Both the position numbers and the translations under genes were made by a program. A stretch of 64,000 nt of DNA, taken from NCBI RefSeq assembly GCF_036884655.1, contig NC_088339.1, positions 21,343,001 to 21,407,000 on the forward strand. The letters run 5' to 3'. The notes beneath the pieces were generated by a model. It did not search any database and was not told where the DNA came from. It saw only the letters and a list, made by a program, of their open reading frames with translations. Shown here piece after piece: positions 44,401 through 55,739 of this stretch. The DNA is from Musa acuminata AAA Group (taxonomy: Eukaryota; Streptophyta; Magnoliopsida; Zingiberales; Musaceae). Numbering within the stretch: the first letter of the stretch is position 1; the number at the start of each line of letters is the position of its first letter.

Positions 44401-46026
44401 GCACAACAAAGGGTAAAATGGTCCATTACAGACCGAGAATCTCTCGCACGTGTCCACATGATACAACCTTTATTTACAAGCCTAAAGAGGCCACCAACCC
44501 AACTAAAATGGGACTATTAAGCCTTCGGCTGCCCCTCTATATGCTATACAAGGCATGAACATGCCAAAAGACACGGACATACATAAGCATTACATCAAAC
44601 ACCCTGTTTCGAAGTTTGTCCGTGACATACCCGGTTAGGTACATATTGTCCCTAGAAGACCCAAGTTATATAAGAATTCTTTGCTCAATTACATCCACTC
44701 AGACACAGTGTAGCCCGTTCTATTTGAGCATTTAATTGCTTTACCAAAAGGACTCAGAGTTGGGATTGATTGATTTCTAAATAGTGTAAATTAGGTTCAT
44801 TGCTTTGAGTTAATTTCTATGAGTTATATAGATCCAGCTTGGATCAGTTTGTGAGTCAATTTTAGGTGATTTGAGTTCAGATTTAAACCAGTTTTGGAAG
44901 TCATCATACATTAATAGCCTAGATTAGCATGGCAACTTCCAGCCAATTAGTAGCTGATGTATGGTGAGAAAAACCTTACTGCATGCCTAAGAAGGCATTC
45001 TATAGATGTTTTGCCAATGTTCCAGGTCCCGTATCTGTTAGTTTAAGAAAGTGTGGAAAGGTATGTTGCTCTGGATTTGAAAGGGCCCTACGTGGCCTAA
45101 GATACCAGCCAAGAACATAATTAAATGGACTAAAGGCTGGTAGGTGGATTTCATAGAATGAAAATTATGATATTCTTCCAAAAAGCATTATTAACAGGAC
45201 TCTTGTAATAAATAAAAGCAGTCCTTGAGAAGGAAACATAGTGCTTTTAATCAATTATGTTTATGAAGCGTAATCAGGTTTCAGTCTTACATTAGTGATA
45301 ATGATGAGAAATCAGGTTTCTTCTCGCTAGTAGCTCCTACCAAGGTAGCAGTTCATCATCTCCATTCGTCTTGCATCAGATGTTATATGGTGTAACTGTG
45401 GTTTTGTTTCTGGCATTCGCTTACTTAGTAGGCCTAATTGTTACATACACTAGTCTTGTGAAGCTTTTTAATATTTTCTCTATTTAATGCTTTTATGCAT
45501 TAATTTATAACGATACGGTACCTCAACACGTGCTGCAAACTTCTTTAAGATTGGACAACACATGGTGTTAGGAGGCATGTAACATAGAACCATTTGTATA
45601 CATATAAACTATCGATTAAATTGGATACATGTTTATCTAATGAGTTACGTTATGAATTTATTTATTCAAATATTTCGAGTGAAGATTCCTTTTTGTTGCC
45701 CCAATTGCTGAGGAGTCATGTAAAAGATGGTTGCCTCGCACTTGGATGGTTGGTAGCATTCCTTTTGTCCTTCTTCAACTTTCAGTTATCTAATTCTTTG
45801 CAAAAGTTTAGATTGTGTACTCAAGATTCAGTCGAATATGATGTTTCTCTTGAGATTCAAAATTGTTTGTGTTATTCCATTAATATAACTGTGCTTGATT
45901 GGATGTTATCTGATACTGGAATTTAATTGAAGTTTTTATTCGTATGTTCTCTGATTATCCTGAGAATCAGTGTAAGATGTGCATTTACTTTTACAGCCAA
46001 AGAAAGCTGAAGAACAGAAGCAGTGA
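38445..46026 (+). CDS. MRPL53: Mitochondrial large-ribosomal-subunit protein mL53
   Basis: Two exons, 38445-38801 (119 codons) and 45997-46026 (30 bp), join as PGTK|PKKAEEQKQ-stop with donor AAG|GTGCGT and acceptor TTTTACAG, giving 128 residues. The protein starts MLKFLSKVRVEYNALDP. Also visible are ACVEILAQCNARKAKESNP and the conserved end QMFREAGEPWPVLIPEEEI, which I recognise as the plant form of the 39S L53 family. It would be a structural subunit of the mitochondrial ribosome. No cleavable presequence is obvious at this start; an in-frame Arg/Ser-rich extension upstream (from 38175) is possible but not favoured. The 7.2-kb intron contains a 4.8-kb LTR element (39826-44627). The last exon encodes only the basic tail. 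Confidence 0.85.
38802..39825 (+). other. mL53 intron, first part
   Basis: AT-rich intron sequence with no further gene seen. It ends at the CACCC target site of the LTR element. Confidence 0.6.
39826..40271 (-). repeat. 3' LTR of LARD-like copy 1
   Basis: 446-bp LTR, nearly identical to 44182-44627. Confidence 0.92.
41911..42376. repeat. Tandem duplication of about 233 bp inside LARD-like copy 1
   Basis: The block starting ACTGGTACTTGCATTCGAAC at 41911 recurs at 42144 with few differences. Copy 2 of the element (about 51025-51260) has only one version, so the duplication is private to copy 1 or was lost from copy 2. Confidence 0.88.
44182..44627 (-). repeat. 5' LTR of LARD-like copy 1
   Basis: 446-bp LTR, adjacent to the primer-binding site on its left. 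Confidence 0.92.
44628..45996 (+). other. mL53 intron, last part
   Basis: AT-rich intron sequence between the LARD-like element and the 30-bp final exon. No gene seen; short frames here lack protein-like features. Confidence 0.6.
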
Positions 46027-46557
46027 CAAGGACACTGGATCCAGCTTTTTCTAGAGATCTTCATTTTCTTTAGATCTTTCATGTCAGACTAGACGTTTTA
46101 TGTCTGTTTGAGTTTCTGACTTGATAGCATTTGTACGTGTGTGTGGTCCTAACTGGTGATTTCAACATTTGGGCTCAGTTTTTATGTGGTGTCCTTTATG
46201 TATGGTAAGACAGATGACTGGTCTGTGAATCTAATCAATAATCCACATAGGTGATAATTTCTTGGGCCATTTTTTTGGCTAATTATCAATAAACATGTCC
46301 ATGGTTGTGAGTTTATAGTATTATGCTATATCATCTTCGTCCATATCATCTTGAATTCTAAGCTTCATTCATGTGATTCATTGGTCTAGTATAAGGATTT
46401 TGTTTACTCCATCTTATTTGATGTCAAATCATGTTTAAATTTAAGGTAGAAATCAATAGAAAGGGTATTCTATTCTAGCGAATACTCTTAGCCATCTGTG
46501 TCCTAAAGTGAATTAGAATTTTTATTGTCGTTTTGTGAAAGCGTGGCTATCATCTGT

Positions 46558-46632
<75 letters not shown>

Positions 46633-47265
46633 TTCTTGGGAATGAAAGCAAAATGGTGTGACACCCTCGCCGTTGCTTGAAACTAATAGCTTAACCTGAT
46701 CTTATAATTTGTTTCTTCTCCATTGTATATGTTCATCATTTCTGTTGTTGTGCATTTTAAAATGGTTATAATAGCTGCTATAGTGGGAATAGTATATATA
46801 TGTGGAGCTATCAGTCGAACGGGAACTAAATCGTTACATATACTAGTCTTCCGCCAGAAATATGTGCAGAAAAGGTGGAACGTTTCCAGCCTTGGATCAA
46901 GTCCTGCTGCAGGCTCAGTTAAGAGTGATCGGATGAACACAGTATAGGATAAGCCACTGGCATTGAGATTACACTGCATGTAGGAAACGGATAGTGTTGG
47001 GTCTGGCAATCGAACATCTGAATGCAGAGGGAGAGAAACCAAGGGAAGGTGGCAAACAAAGAGTTTTGTATAATGTTTGCGGAATTATTAGAACAGAAAG
47101 ATCCGGAATACATTATAGGCCAACAAATATCATCGAGAGACAGACAACAAAACTCTGGAGATTTTAGGCATTTCATCAAACACTCCATCTGGGTGAGTTA
47201 AACCGAGCAGAGAGGAGAGGGAACATTTTAGGATTCCCAGCGACCAAGCTCTATTCGATTCTATT
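46027..47265. other. Convergent intergenic region between mL53 and GMD copy 2
   Basis: Holds the 3' untranslated regions of the two convergent genes and an (AT)n microsatellite. No gene is seen. Confidence 0.55.
46561..46629. repeat. (AT)34 microsatellite
   Basis: An unbroken AT dinucleotide run of about 69 bp, self-complementary and able to form a cruciform. Confidence 0.97.
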
Positions 47266-48453
47266 TTATGGCTGCTGCTGGGCATCGATGTATCCGGCAT
47301 CCACGAGCACTTTCTCCCTCTTGGCAGTCTCGATGTCATGATCCACCATCATCTTCACCAGATCCTGGAACCCCACCTTAGGCTTCCATCCGAGCGCCTT
47401 TCTCGCCTTCGTGGAGTCTCCCTTGAGGCTGTCGACCTCAGCGGGCCGGAAGTACCGGGGATCGATGACCACATGGTCCTTCCAGTCTAGTCCGACGTAG
47501 CTGAATGCGGCCTGGAGGAACTCCTCCACCGTGTGGGACTCCTCGGTGGCGACCACGAAGTCTCCGGGCTCCTCCTGCTGCAGCATCATCCACATGGCCT
47601 CGACATAGTCCCCGGCGAAGCCCCAGTCGCGAGCGGCGGACAGGTTGCCCAGGAAGACCTTGGTTTGAAGGCCGAGGCGGATGCGGCCGACGGCGCGGGT
47701 GATCTTGCGGGTGACGAAGTTCTCGCCACGGCGGGGGCTCTCGTGGTTGAACAGGATGCCGTTGCAGGCGAACAGGCCGTAGGCCTCACGGTAGTTGACG
47801 GTGTACCAGTGCGCGGCGACCTTGGCGGCAGCGTATGGAGAACGGGGATGGAACGGGGACGCCTCCGACTGGGGCGGCGGCGTGGAGCCGAACATCTCGG
47901 AGGAGCCGGCCTGGTAGTAGCGGGCGGGTTTGGTGGCGCAGCGGACAGCCTCGAGGAGGCGGAGAGCGCCGGTGGCGACGACGTCGGCGGTGTAGTCGGG
48001 GATCTCGAAGGAGACGGCGACGTGGGATTGGGCGGCGAGGTTGTAGACCTCATCGGGGAGGAGAGCGTCGACCCAGCGGCGGAGGGAGGATGCATCGGAG
48101 AGGTCGGCATAGTGGAGCTTCATGCGGGCCTTGACGGCGTTGTGGGGGTCGACGTAGAGGTGGTCTAGGCGGGCGGTGTTGAAATTGGAGGAGCGCCGGA
48201 TGAGGCCGTGCACCTCGTAACCCTTCTCCAGCAGTAACTCCGTCAGGTACGATCCATCCTGCCCCGTGATGCCCGTGATCAGGGCCACCTTGCGCCGCTC
48301 CCCCGGCATCGGCCGCGGCACCTCCCCGCCACCGCTCCCCATCTGGATCTGGGACGACGCCGGCTGCGCCTCCCCGTCACCGGCTAAGGATCCGGCGGTG
48401 TCGACTTTGGCCTCGATCTTGCCGATGCCGTTGTTGGATTCATGAGTCGCCAT
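47266..48453 (-). CDS. GMD: GDP-mannose 4,6-dehydratase (copy 2)
   Basis: Intronless, 395 residues from the ATG at 48451-48453 ([14 protein letters not shown]). An in-frame ATG 16 codons further upstream (48501) exists, but MATHES aligns with MASHES of copy 1. The NADP motif [15 protein letters not shown], the catalytic YAAAK and the [11 protein letters not shown] segment are all present, so it should be an active enzyme for GDP-fucose synthesis. The leader before the [12 protein letters not shown] block is longer than in copy 1 and different (includes [19 protein letters not shown]). Past that point the two proteins differ at only about ten residues (for example LLLEKGYE versus [13 protein letters not shown] versus GWKTK). 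It is inverted relative to copy 1, 37 kb away. The 3' end faces mL53. Confidence 0.96.
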   Translation of the reverse strand: MATHESNNGIGKIEAKVDTAGSLAGDGEAQPASSQIQMGSGGGEVPRPMPGERRKVALITGITGQDGSYLTELLLEKGYEVHGLIRRSSNFNTARLDHLYVDPHNAVKARMKLHYADLSDASSLRRWVDALLPDEVYNLAAQSHVAVSFEIPDYTADVVATGALRLLEAVRCATKPARYYQAGSSEMFGSTPPPQSEASPFHPRSPYAAAKVAAHWYTVNYREAYGLFACNGILFNHESPRRGENFVTRKITRAVGRIRLGLQTKVFLGNLSAARDWGFAGDYVEAMWMMLQQEEPGDFVVATEESHTVEEFLQAAFSYVGLDWKDHVVIDPRYFRPAEVDSLKGDSTKARKALGWKPKVGFQDLVKMMVDHDIETAKREKVLVDAGYIDAQQQP

Positions 48454-48807
48454 CTTCAGATCTGGCAATGAAGCGGCGGAAGAGGGGAGGAAATAAAGCA
48501 TTTGGTTTGGCCCCGTGATGGAGTCTAAAACTTGGACCCGTAACGGAATCGTGGTTTCGTGGGATGGGTGGAAGATTACTGATTACTTGTTTGAACCAAA
48601 ACGGAATGATAGTGGTAAGATAAAAATAAATAGAAAAAAAACGAAGAGGTGTTCGAAACTTGAGCTCAGCTTAAGTACTAATAATTTGGGTCCGAAATAT
48701 CTTAAACGGTCAGTCCGGATCGCCAAACAGATAAATTTGGGGGTATAGTCTGTAGTTCCTGATAAGATATATTTTAGGTCCAAGATACATCACAGTCGAT
48801 GCTATAC
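48454..48807. other. GMD copy 2 upstream region
   Basis: About 350 bp between the GMD start and the second LARD-like element. It must contain the GMD copy 2 leader and near promoter. No clear TATA box picked out. Confidence 0.45.
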
Positions 48808-51800
48808 TGTCGTGGGCAAACTTCTAAACAGGATGTTTAATGTAATGCTTATATATACCCGTGTCTTTTGGTATGTTCATTCTTTGTCTAGTATGTAGAG
48901 GGACAACCGAATGCTTAATAGTCCCATTTTAGTTGGGTTTGGTGGCCGCTTTAGCGTTGCAAATAAAGGTTGTGTCATATGGACACTTGTGAGAGATTTT
49001 CGATCTATAATAGACCATTTTACCCTTTGTTGTGCAACTGTTCAGAGCTCGTAAAGTCTGTTTGTAATTTGTATTGTCTATGAAGTGTTTTCGGAAATGT
49101 TTGCTTGTAGATCCCGAATAAGGCGTTTTCTCTAACCCGTTCTCTCTTTTGTGGATCCTAAGGGACATGGGAGGCTTCGGGGAGACTGACCTTTGTGGAC
49201 GGACACGCAAGGGTACCGCACGACTTAGGCAAAACCAGCTAAGTCCATGACAGATGGTATCAGAGCGGGACAAGCACTCATAGAAACACTTAGCATGCAA
49301 ACGTGGTGAACCTAACGAGGTTGCGTTGAGGGCAGTCAGCACACGCACGACCGTTTGGGGGAAAACGGGCATGGAGATGTAGGGAAAAGGAGTCGCTCAG
49401 AGGAGTGAGCATCTGAGATTGGCATTCAGATGAATGGTCAACCCTTCGCGCAAGAGGCACCATGAGAACAAGCAAGCTTGGAAGAATGTGTAGCGCACAA
49501 AGGGTGGGATGACTGAGTTTGAGCTACGGCTCAACGTTGACAACTATACTTGATGGTGCTCAAGGCAAGCGAGGTGCTTAGTAAAGGATGAGACCATGCA
49601 AGGTGGAATGAGTTGCTCAGCGACCGAAAGAGTTGTGCAAAGCTCATAGAGGTAAGGGAAATTGCTAACTCAAAGAATTTGGTACTCATACATAGGCTTG
49701 TATGCGAACGATGGAATGTACGCGGCCATCCCAAGGCGACCGAAACTCGACGCCATGGAGCATTGAAACTTTCTCTTCGGCATGTGAAGGATACGTCCGT
49801 AGGAGGCTAAAGTGTGTAACGAGTTCAGCATGTTACTAGGCCTTGAATGGTGCAGCAGGGGCTGTATTGACGTGGAGTCGCAATCTAGCAAGTGCGTTTA
49901 CAAGAGGCAGAACAATGCACAGTTTGATTAGCAAATCGGAATAGTCCAAGGGGATGGTGGTCTCCGAAACGAAGAGAGATGTTGCTCCAACGGGACAGTT
50001 ATCCAGGAGGGATAAGTCCCGGCTCTCCAGAGGGAGAATCATGTGGGACAGGTCGCACATGTTGAGGAGGAGTATCTCAATAAACAACAACTCTACGAAG
50101 CTCAATGAACCGAGCAAACGACGAGGAGTCATCGTATGATCTCGCTTGAGAGAATGCATTGGTGGATGCATTGCGAGATCAAGTGGGGGAGCGACCCAAA
50201 GCAACACAAATGAAGGCACACTTGGAGTCGATATGGAGATCGAACTCAAGGGAGGGCTGACCTGTGGAATGGTGGGCGCGAGGGCCACCATCAACTCAAT
50301 GCAAAAACGAGGACCGGAGTAACTTGGGTGTAACTTGGCGAAGTACCTAAGCCGCATGAAGGGAGATAGCATAGAAGATGGAACATGGAGCGGAGGCACA
50401 GTGCTTTCCTTGGACAGAGGTCAAGGACATGAACTCTTGCAAAGGCAAGAGCAGGATCATGTTGTTCCATGGGTCATTCATTCTGACGGAGCAGACTCAT
50501 CTTGCATGGTGCCAAAGACGAAGGGAGCTTCTGGGCACATGCACTTTATCTCGGAGAAGCATTTGATGGAGGAACTAAGGCGACTCAATTTGCGGAGGCG
50601 AAGTTGGGTTCAGAAGGCCTTAGCACGGGGCAAGAGGACGCAGAGGCAGGTACTCTTGAAGGGGCAGCGAAAATTGTGCTGGTAGGGGCAGAGGCCCAGG
50701 ATCCAGACAATGGTGCACTAATTGCAGCGAAGTCGGGGGACTTCGGGAGTTACTAGGCGACGGACTGTCCTAGAGCGGTGCTTCATCTAGGTGTGACCCA
50801 AGAGTGGGTGGATGAATGTCGATTGCCAAAGAAGCGAACAAAATCGAAGGTGGAAGAAACCCTGTGATGTATTGGCAGAGGCCACACATGAAGGGTTCAC
50901 AATTCAAGTTCATCTCACAACGATCAGAATGCAATAGAGATGTCACCAGGAGGCGACATGGTGTAGCGGATCGTGGTGGAACAGTTCGTGGCAATGCGAT
51001 ACACACAACATTGTCCCGTGAGGGACTAGATCATATGGAGGTATGATCGGGAGCTACTGGAAGCTCCACTTCGGTGAACAACATGATGGCAAGAAGGGCT
51101 ATGGATTCAAGGAGTGAAGGCCATGGTACCGCAGAGGCGGGTCTTCCGTGCGTGCATCGAATTTTGCATCGGATGAAAGCCTTGGTCATCAGCATATGAG
51201 GGCTGTGTTCCACCAAGGGAAAAGTTCGAATTCAAGTACTAGTGAGTCCCATGGGAGGGACTTGATCATGCAGAGGTATGATCGAAGTAGCTGGAGAGTT
51301 GGACTGCTCTATAGCTCATATTCGCTTAAGGGAGCCCGGCAAGTCAGAGGACAAGGTCAAGTAAGCGAAAGTTGCTACCAAGGAAGCTAAGGAGAACAGA
51401 ATCGGTACAAACCCTATAATATGATGGTAGAGGCCATGCATGGGAGTTGCAATCTGTCTTTCCATCGACCAAAGGGAGCTGCTTGGAGAACACAGAGGTG
51501 TTTAAGCAGGGGGTCGAAAGGGGCGAGGAAGCGACGACGAGTCTAGAGGGACTTAGCTACCCAAAATCAAGCATCAGTTAGAATGGAGGTGGACTCAGAG
51601 GAGTGCCATGGAGACATATCTATTGATCATGAAGAAAAGGGATGCAGATGCGAGGCGACGGATAGTAGGGCCATGGACATGGCAGCGCCATGGTACCGCA
51701 GATGTGGGACTTCCGTGAAAGTCATTGATCCCTTGCTCTCATGGAGGGAGAGTGCTTGGTCATGAAAGGGGCCGAGGAGGTGGAGCATGCAGAGGCAAAC

Positions 51801-53306
51801 TCTAAGTACCAAGACAAGGCTGAAGGGCAGAGGCCAAGGAACTTCGTAATACCAGTGTCAACGAGCTTCTCATCAAGATAGCCGAAAGTGAAGGACTTCG
51901 GGTCATGCAAGAGTGCACGACCAAGGAACGAAACAGGCAGTATGCGGTGCTGTACCTTTGCTACTCAGGGGAGTAGGTGGCAGGGTTGATGGAGAAGACG
52001 GTACAATCCCAGAGGTGACCAAATCTATTAGAGAATTACTCCAAGTTGGGGTGAAAACTTCCTGCATTCCAGAAGTTCGATGACATTGAAAAGGTGAATC
52101 ATAGTAACTAACTCAACGCAAGGAGTGCAAACACTTCAAGTGCTTCAGAAGTGTGAGCAAAGAGCAGGTGAAGGCCAGTAACCAGCTCGATGCATAGAGT
52201 ACAACCTTGAGGAGGTGGGCGAAGTCCAGTAACCTTTGCCTTCTCAACCCTTAAGAGAATGGGCGAAATCGAGTACCCCAATTCTCTTATCTATCCAGCA
52301 GAGGAGCTCTGCATAAGTTCAAAGACTCTTTGAAAATAATGGAAGATAATAGTTATCAAATCCTCACCAACGGTGATCAGTGCTATTGAGAGTAGATTGT
52401 CCGCTTCATTTCCCAACGAAATGTCAATCGAAAGTGGAAGTGATGCGAACCTACTTGGAAGTAACAACTAAGTGAAAGAAAAGTCAATGAGCAAATTTTG
52501 TGGAGGAAGGACCCAAAACTTCAGAAGTTTGTGAGATGATGCTTGTTAAAGCTCCAACAAGCATCCATCCAGTTCAAGCAGCCTGAGCATTTGAGAGACT
52601 GGCGCATAGTAAGGATAGTCTTTTCCTTCATTTGGAGGATCCGCAGGAATCAACAAGGATCAACACAACTCAGCCAACCCCACACCAGAGTCAGAGTCAT
52701 TGGTGAGTTGAAGCAGCATGGCGGATCAAAGGTTAGACTACTCAAAAACAATAGTGGAGAGTAGCTGGGAGCCAGGAGGCTCATTGCAGCTGGAGCAAAA
52801 GATTGAAGACTCAGCAAAGCAAGGAGTTGCAGTGTCGGCAAAGGCTTCGACGAGGACATCGAAGGAATAAGTGGGGGAGAATGTCATGGACAAACTTCTA
52901 AACATGATGTTTGATGTAATGCTTATGTATGTCTGTGTCTTTTGGTATGTTCATTCTTTGCCTAGTATGTAGAGGGACAGTCGAAGGCTTAATAGTCTCA
53001 TTTTAGTTGGGTTTGGTGGCCGCTTTAGCCTTGTAAATAAAGGTTGTGTCATGTGGACACTTGGGAGAGATTTTCGGTCTATAATGGACCATTTTACCTT
53101 TTGTTGTGCAACTATTCAGAGCTTGTAAAGTCTATAAAGAGGTTTCGGAAATGTTTGCTTGTGGATCCCGAATGAGGCGTTTTCTCTAACTCGTTCTCTC
53201 TTTTGTGGGTCCTAAGGGACATGGGAGGCTTCGGGGAGGCTGACCTTTGTGGATGGACACGCAAGGGTGCAGCACGACTTAGGCAAAACCAGCTAAGTCT
53301 GTGACA
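48808..53306 (+). mobile_element. Non-autonomous LTR retrotransposon (LARD-like), copy 2
   Basis: Same family as 39826-44627, opposite orientation. The left LTR is 48808-49252 (445 bp) and the right LTR 52882-53306 (425 bp, with a 20-bp internal deletion). The primer site TGGTATCAGAGCGGGAC begins at 49255, and a purine tract AAGTGGGGGAGAA lies just before the right LTR. A 4-bp flank ATAC occurs on both sides (48804-48807 and 53307-53310). LTR ends are TGTCGTGGGC / TCTGTGACA variants. The LTRs differ more from each other than those of copy 1, so this copy is older. No gag or pol domain; short frames are shared with copy 1 (for example a segment with KATETRRHGALKLSLRHVKD). Confidence 0.9.
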
Positions 53307-53311
53307 ATACG

Positions 53312-54453
53312 TCAAGTCAGAATCCGTACCAAGATGCTGTTCGACCCACGTACCACCATGCCAACCCAAGAATCAGCAAAGGGAACACCCCCACACGTAA
53401 ATCAGTATCGAGTCATGCTAACTCACCAGTTACGACACATTTGTTCACCAACAATTCCCTCATGAGCTTGACAGTTTTTAGCCTGCTCCGAATTCAAGAA
53501 TTACAACCATCTCCAAGTGGGGATTAGAAAATATGAAGGGTTTATAGAGTTCGCTGATAAATCTATTCTAACGCTTAAATTAAAAAGATATTTTTGTGAT
53601 GGGAGAGTGAATTTTTCGAGTTTGAAATAGAGGAATATATATATATATATATATCTTAGTGAAATAAGAGGGAGAGGTTTTTCCATCTTCATCTCTTGCA
53701 AGTTTCTCTTTAGGTGGATAGAACTTTTAGCATATTTAGTTTCGATTTTCTTTCCTTAAGAAATGAGTATGAATTTTAAATACAACGATAAATATTATTA
53801 AAAAAAAGAATATATGATATAAAAAAAGAATGACTAACCTATTTTTGGCGTTAAGGATTAGCCAAAATGAGTGTGGTCTTGTTATTGCTCTAAACATGAG
53901 TCAGGTGGATTAGGGGGTCAATTGCAAAGTCATAATGTTGGCTCTATCAAAATGACAGTGCGTCTTATGCTTTGTGTGTGAGCACAGCGTCAAACCAGTG
54001 GGCATTCTCTCAGTTGTTGGCAGCCCGTTTAAAAGTTCAACGTTGAAAGGGACTCAACGTACTAGAAGAACTTTTGGTTGGATACATTGGCATATACCAA
54101 TCTCTTCACATCAAGATTTAATGGGAGATGTTACCTAATATGAAATCGCCGGGAAGGCTGAGACAAGTGAGCACGTGCCTGTGTTGGACCAAAAAGATGG
54201 TTCGGTATGCGCGTGCCACTACGCCCTCCGTTCATCCTCCATCGTTGCCATCTTCTAGAACGCATTCGTTCCTGTGCACGCAGCGAACCTCTGCGGACTA
54301 CTGCTGACGGAAGGACAGGAAAGTGATGGTGGTAGCTGACACGAGTGGTAGCTGGGAGCTGCCATTCATCCCCTCTCCCCCTCGTTAAAAGCACATGGAG
54401 ATGCCTCACCATCCCAATCCAGCTTAAAGTGCAGGCAGCACCAGAGATCGAAG
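53312..54453 (+). promoter_or_regulatory. F3H upstream region with G-box and MYB-type sites
   Basis: About 1.1 kb between the LARD-like element and the F3H start. A CACGTG G-box lies at 54172-54177, an ACCTAAT site at 54133-54139 and a GGTTGG (CCAACC on the other strand) near 54076. These match bHLH and MYB sites that activate flavonoid genes in other plants. A (TA)n tract lies near 53636-53654. A clear TATA box was not found. Confidence 0.45.
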
Positions 54454-55739
54454 ATGGCTCCCGGCACCGCAGTCCTTCCCACCAACGAGCAGACCTTGAG
54501 GGCGAGCTTCGTCCGGGACGAGGACGAGCGTCCCAAGGTGGCTTACAACCAGTTCAGCCTTGACATCCCCGTGATCTCGCTCTCCGGGATTGATGACGAC
54601 GCCGCGGGCGGGAAGAGGGCGGAGATCCGCCGCAAGGTCGTGGAGGCCTGCGAGGACTGGGGTATATTCCAGGTGGTGGACCACGGGGTCGACGCCGGCC
54701 TTATCTCCGACATGACTAGGCTGGCCAAAGAGTTCTTCGCGCTGTCCCCGGAGGAGAAGCTCTTGTTCGACATGTCCGGTGGGAAGAAGGGAGGGTTCAT
54801 CGTCTCCAGCCACCTCCAGGTATACCAGTCACCGCTCTCGGATACTCGATCGCATGCACATGAATGAGGCCGTTTACTTGATGTGTTGCTCAGGGCGAGG
54901 CAGTTCAGGACTGGAGAGAGATCGTGACCTACTTCTCATACCCAATTCGGGCTCGGGACTACTCGCGATGGCCGGACAAGCCGGAAGGGTGGAGATCCGT
55001 GGTGGAGTCGTACAGCGAGAAGCTGATGGGCTTGGCGTGCAAGCTCTTGGAGGTGTTGTCTGAGGCTATGGGGCTCGACAAGGAGGCCCTCACCGAGGCC
55101 TGCATCGACATGGATCAGAAGGTGGTCGTCAACTACTACCCCAAGTGCCCCCAGCCGGACCTCACTCTTGGCCTCAAACGACACACCGATCCCGGCACCA
55201 TCACCCTTCTCCTCCAAGACCAAGTCGGCGGCCTCCAAGCCACCAAGGATGGCGGCAAGACATGGATCACGGTTCAGCCTGTGGAGGGAGCTTTTGTGGT
55301 CAACCTCGGGGACCATGGCCATGTGAGTGCAGCTCCTCATCAAGTCAGCTGACTGTCTCTCTTTATGATCTCTTCAAAGAAGAGCCAGAATCTAAATCCC
55401 CTTTTTCTGAGGCAGTTTCTGAGCAATGGGAGGTTCAAGAATGCTGACCACCAGGCTGTGGTGAACTCAAACTACAGCAGGCTCTCCATCGCCACGTTTC
55501 AGAACCCCGCGCCGGAGGCAATCGTGTATCCGCTGGCAGTAAGGGAGGGAGAGAAGCCGATTCTGGAGGAGCCCATCACGTTTGCCGAGATGTACCGCAG
55601 GAAGATGAGCCGAGACCTCGAGCTCGCCAAGCTCAAGAAACTGGCCAAGACGGAGCAGAAGCAGCAGCCGGAGCTACTGGAGAAGACTAAGGACATCAAC
55701 TTGGCCAAGGCTAAAGGCCTCGATGAGATCCTGGCTTAA
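54454..55739 (+). CDS. F3H: Flavanone 3-hydroxylase (naringenin 3-dioxygenase)
   Basis: Three exons, 54454-54819, 54894-55322 and 55416-55739, join in phase to 372 residues. F3H is a cytosolic 2-oxoglutarate/Fe(II) dioxygenase that converts naringenin to dihydrokaempferol, feeding flavonols, anthocyanins and proanthocyanidins. The start [19 protein letters not shown] and [16 protein letters not shown] are characteristic of the family. Also visible are [27 protein letters not shown] and [20 protein letters not shown]. Iron ligands are His219 and Asp221 (RHTDPGT) and His277 (NADHQ). The 2-oxoglutarate pair is Arg287 and Ser289 (SRLS). The usual Tyr after GDHGH is Phe here (GDHGH|FLSNGRF). The C-terminal tail is Lys/Glu-rich and ends KGLDEILA. 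Length and exon pattern fit the family. Confidence 0.96.

Larger units (their letters stand above)
39826..44627 (-). mobile_element. Non-autonomous LTR retrotransposon (LARD-like), copy 1
   Basis: LTRs 39826-40271 and 44182-44627 are 446 bp each, with TGTCACGGAC...GTCCGTGACA ends that are 10-bp inverted repeats. They differ at only about 8 sites, all transitions. Internally, on the minus strand, there is a tRNA-Met primer site TGGTATCAGAGCGGGAC (44163-44179), and a purine tract AAGTGGGGGAGAA lies before the 3' LTR (40272-40284). The flanks CACCC and TACCC match at 4 of 5 bases. The 3.9-kb interior has no recognisable gag or pol domain, only short frames shared with copy 2. It lies in the mL53 intron, antisense to the gene. 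Confidence 0.9.
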
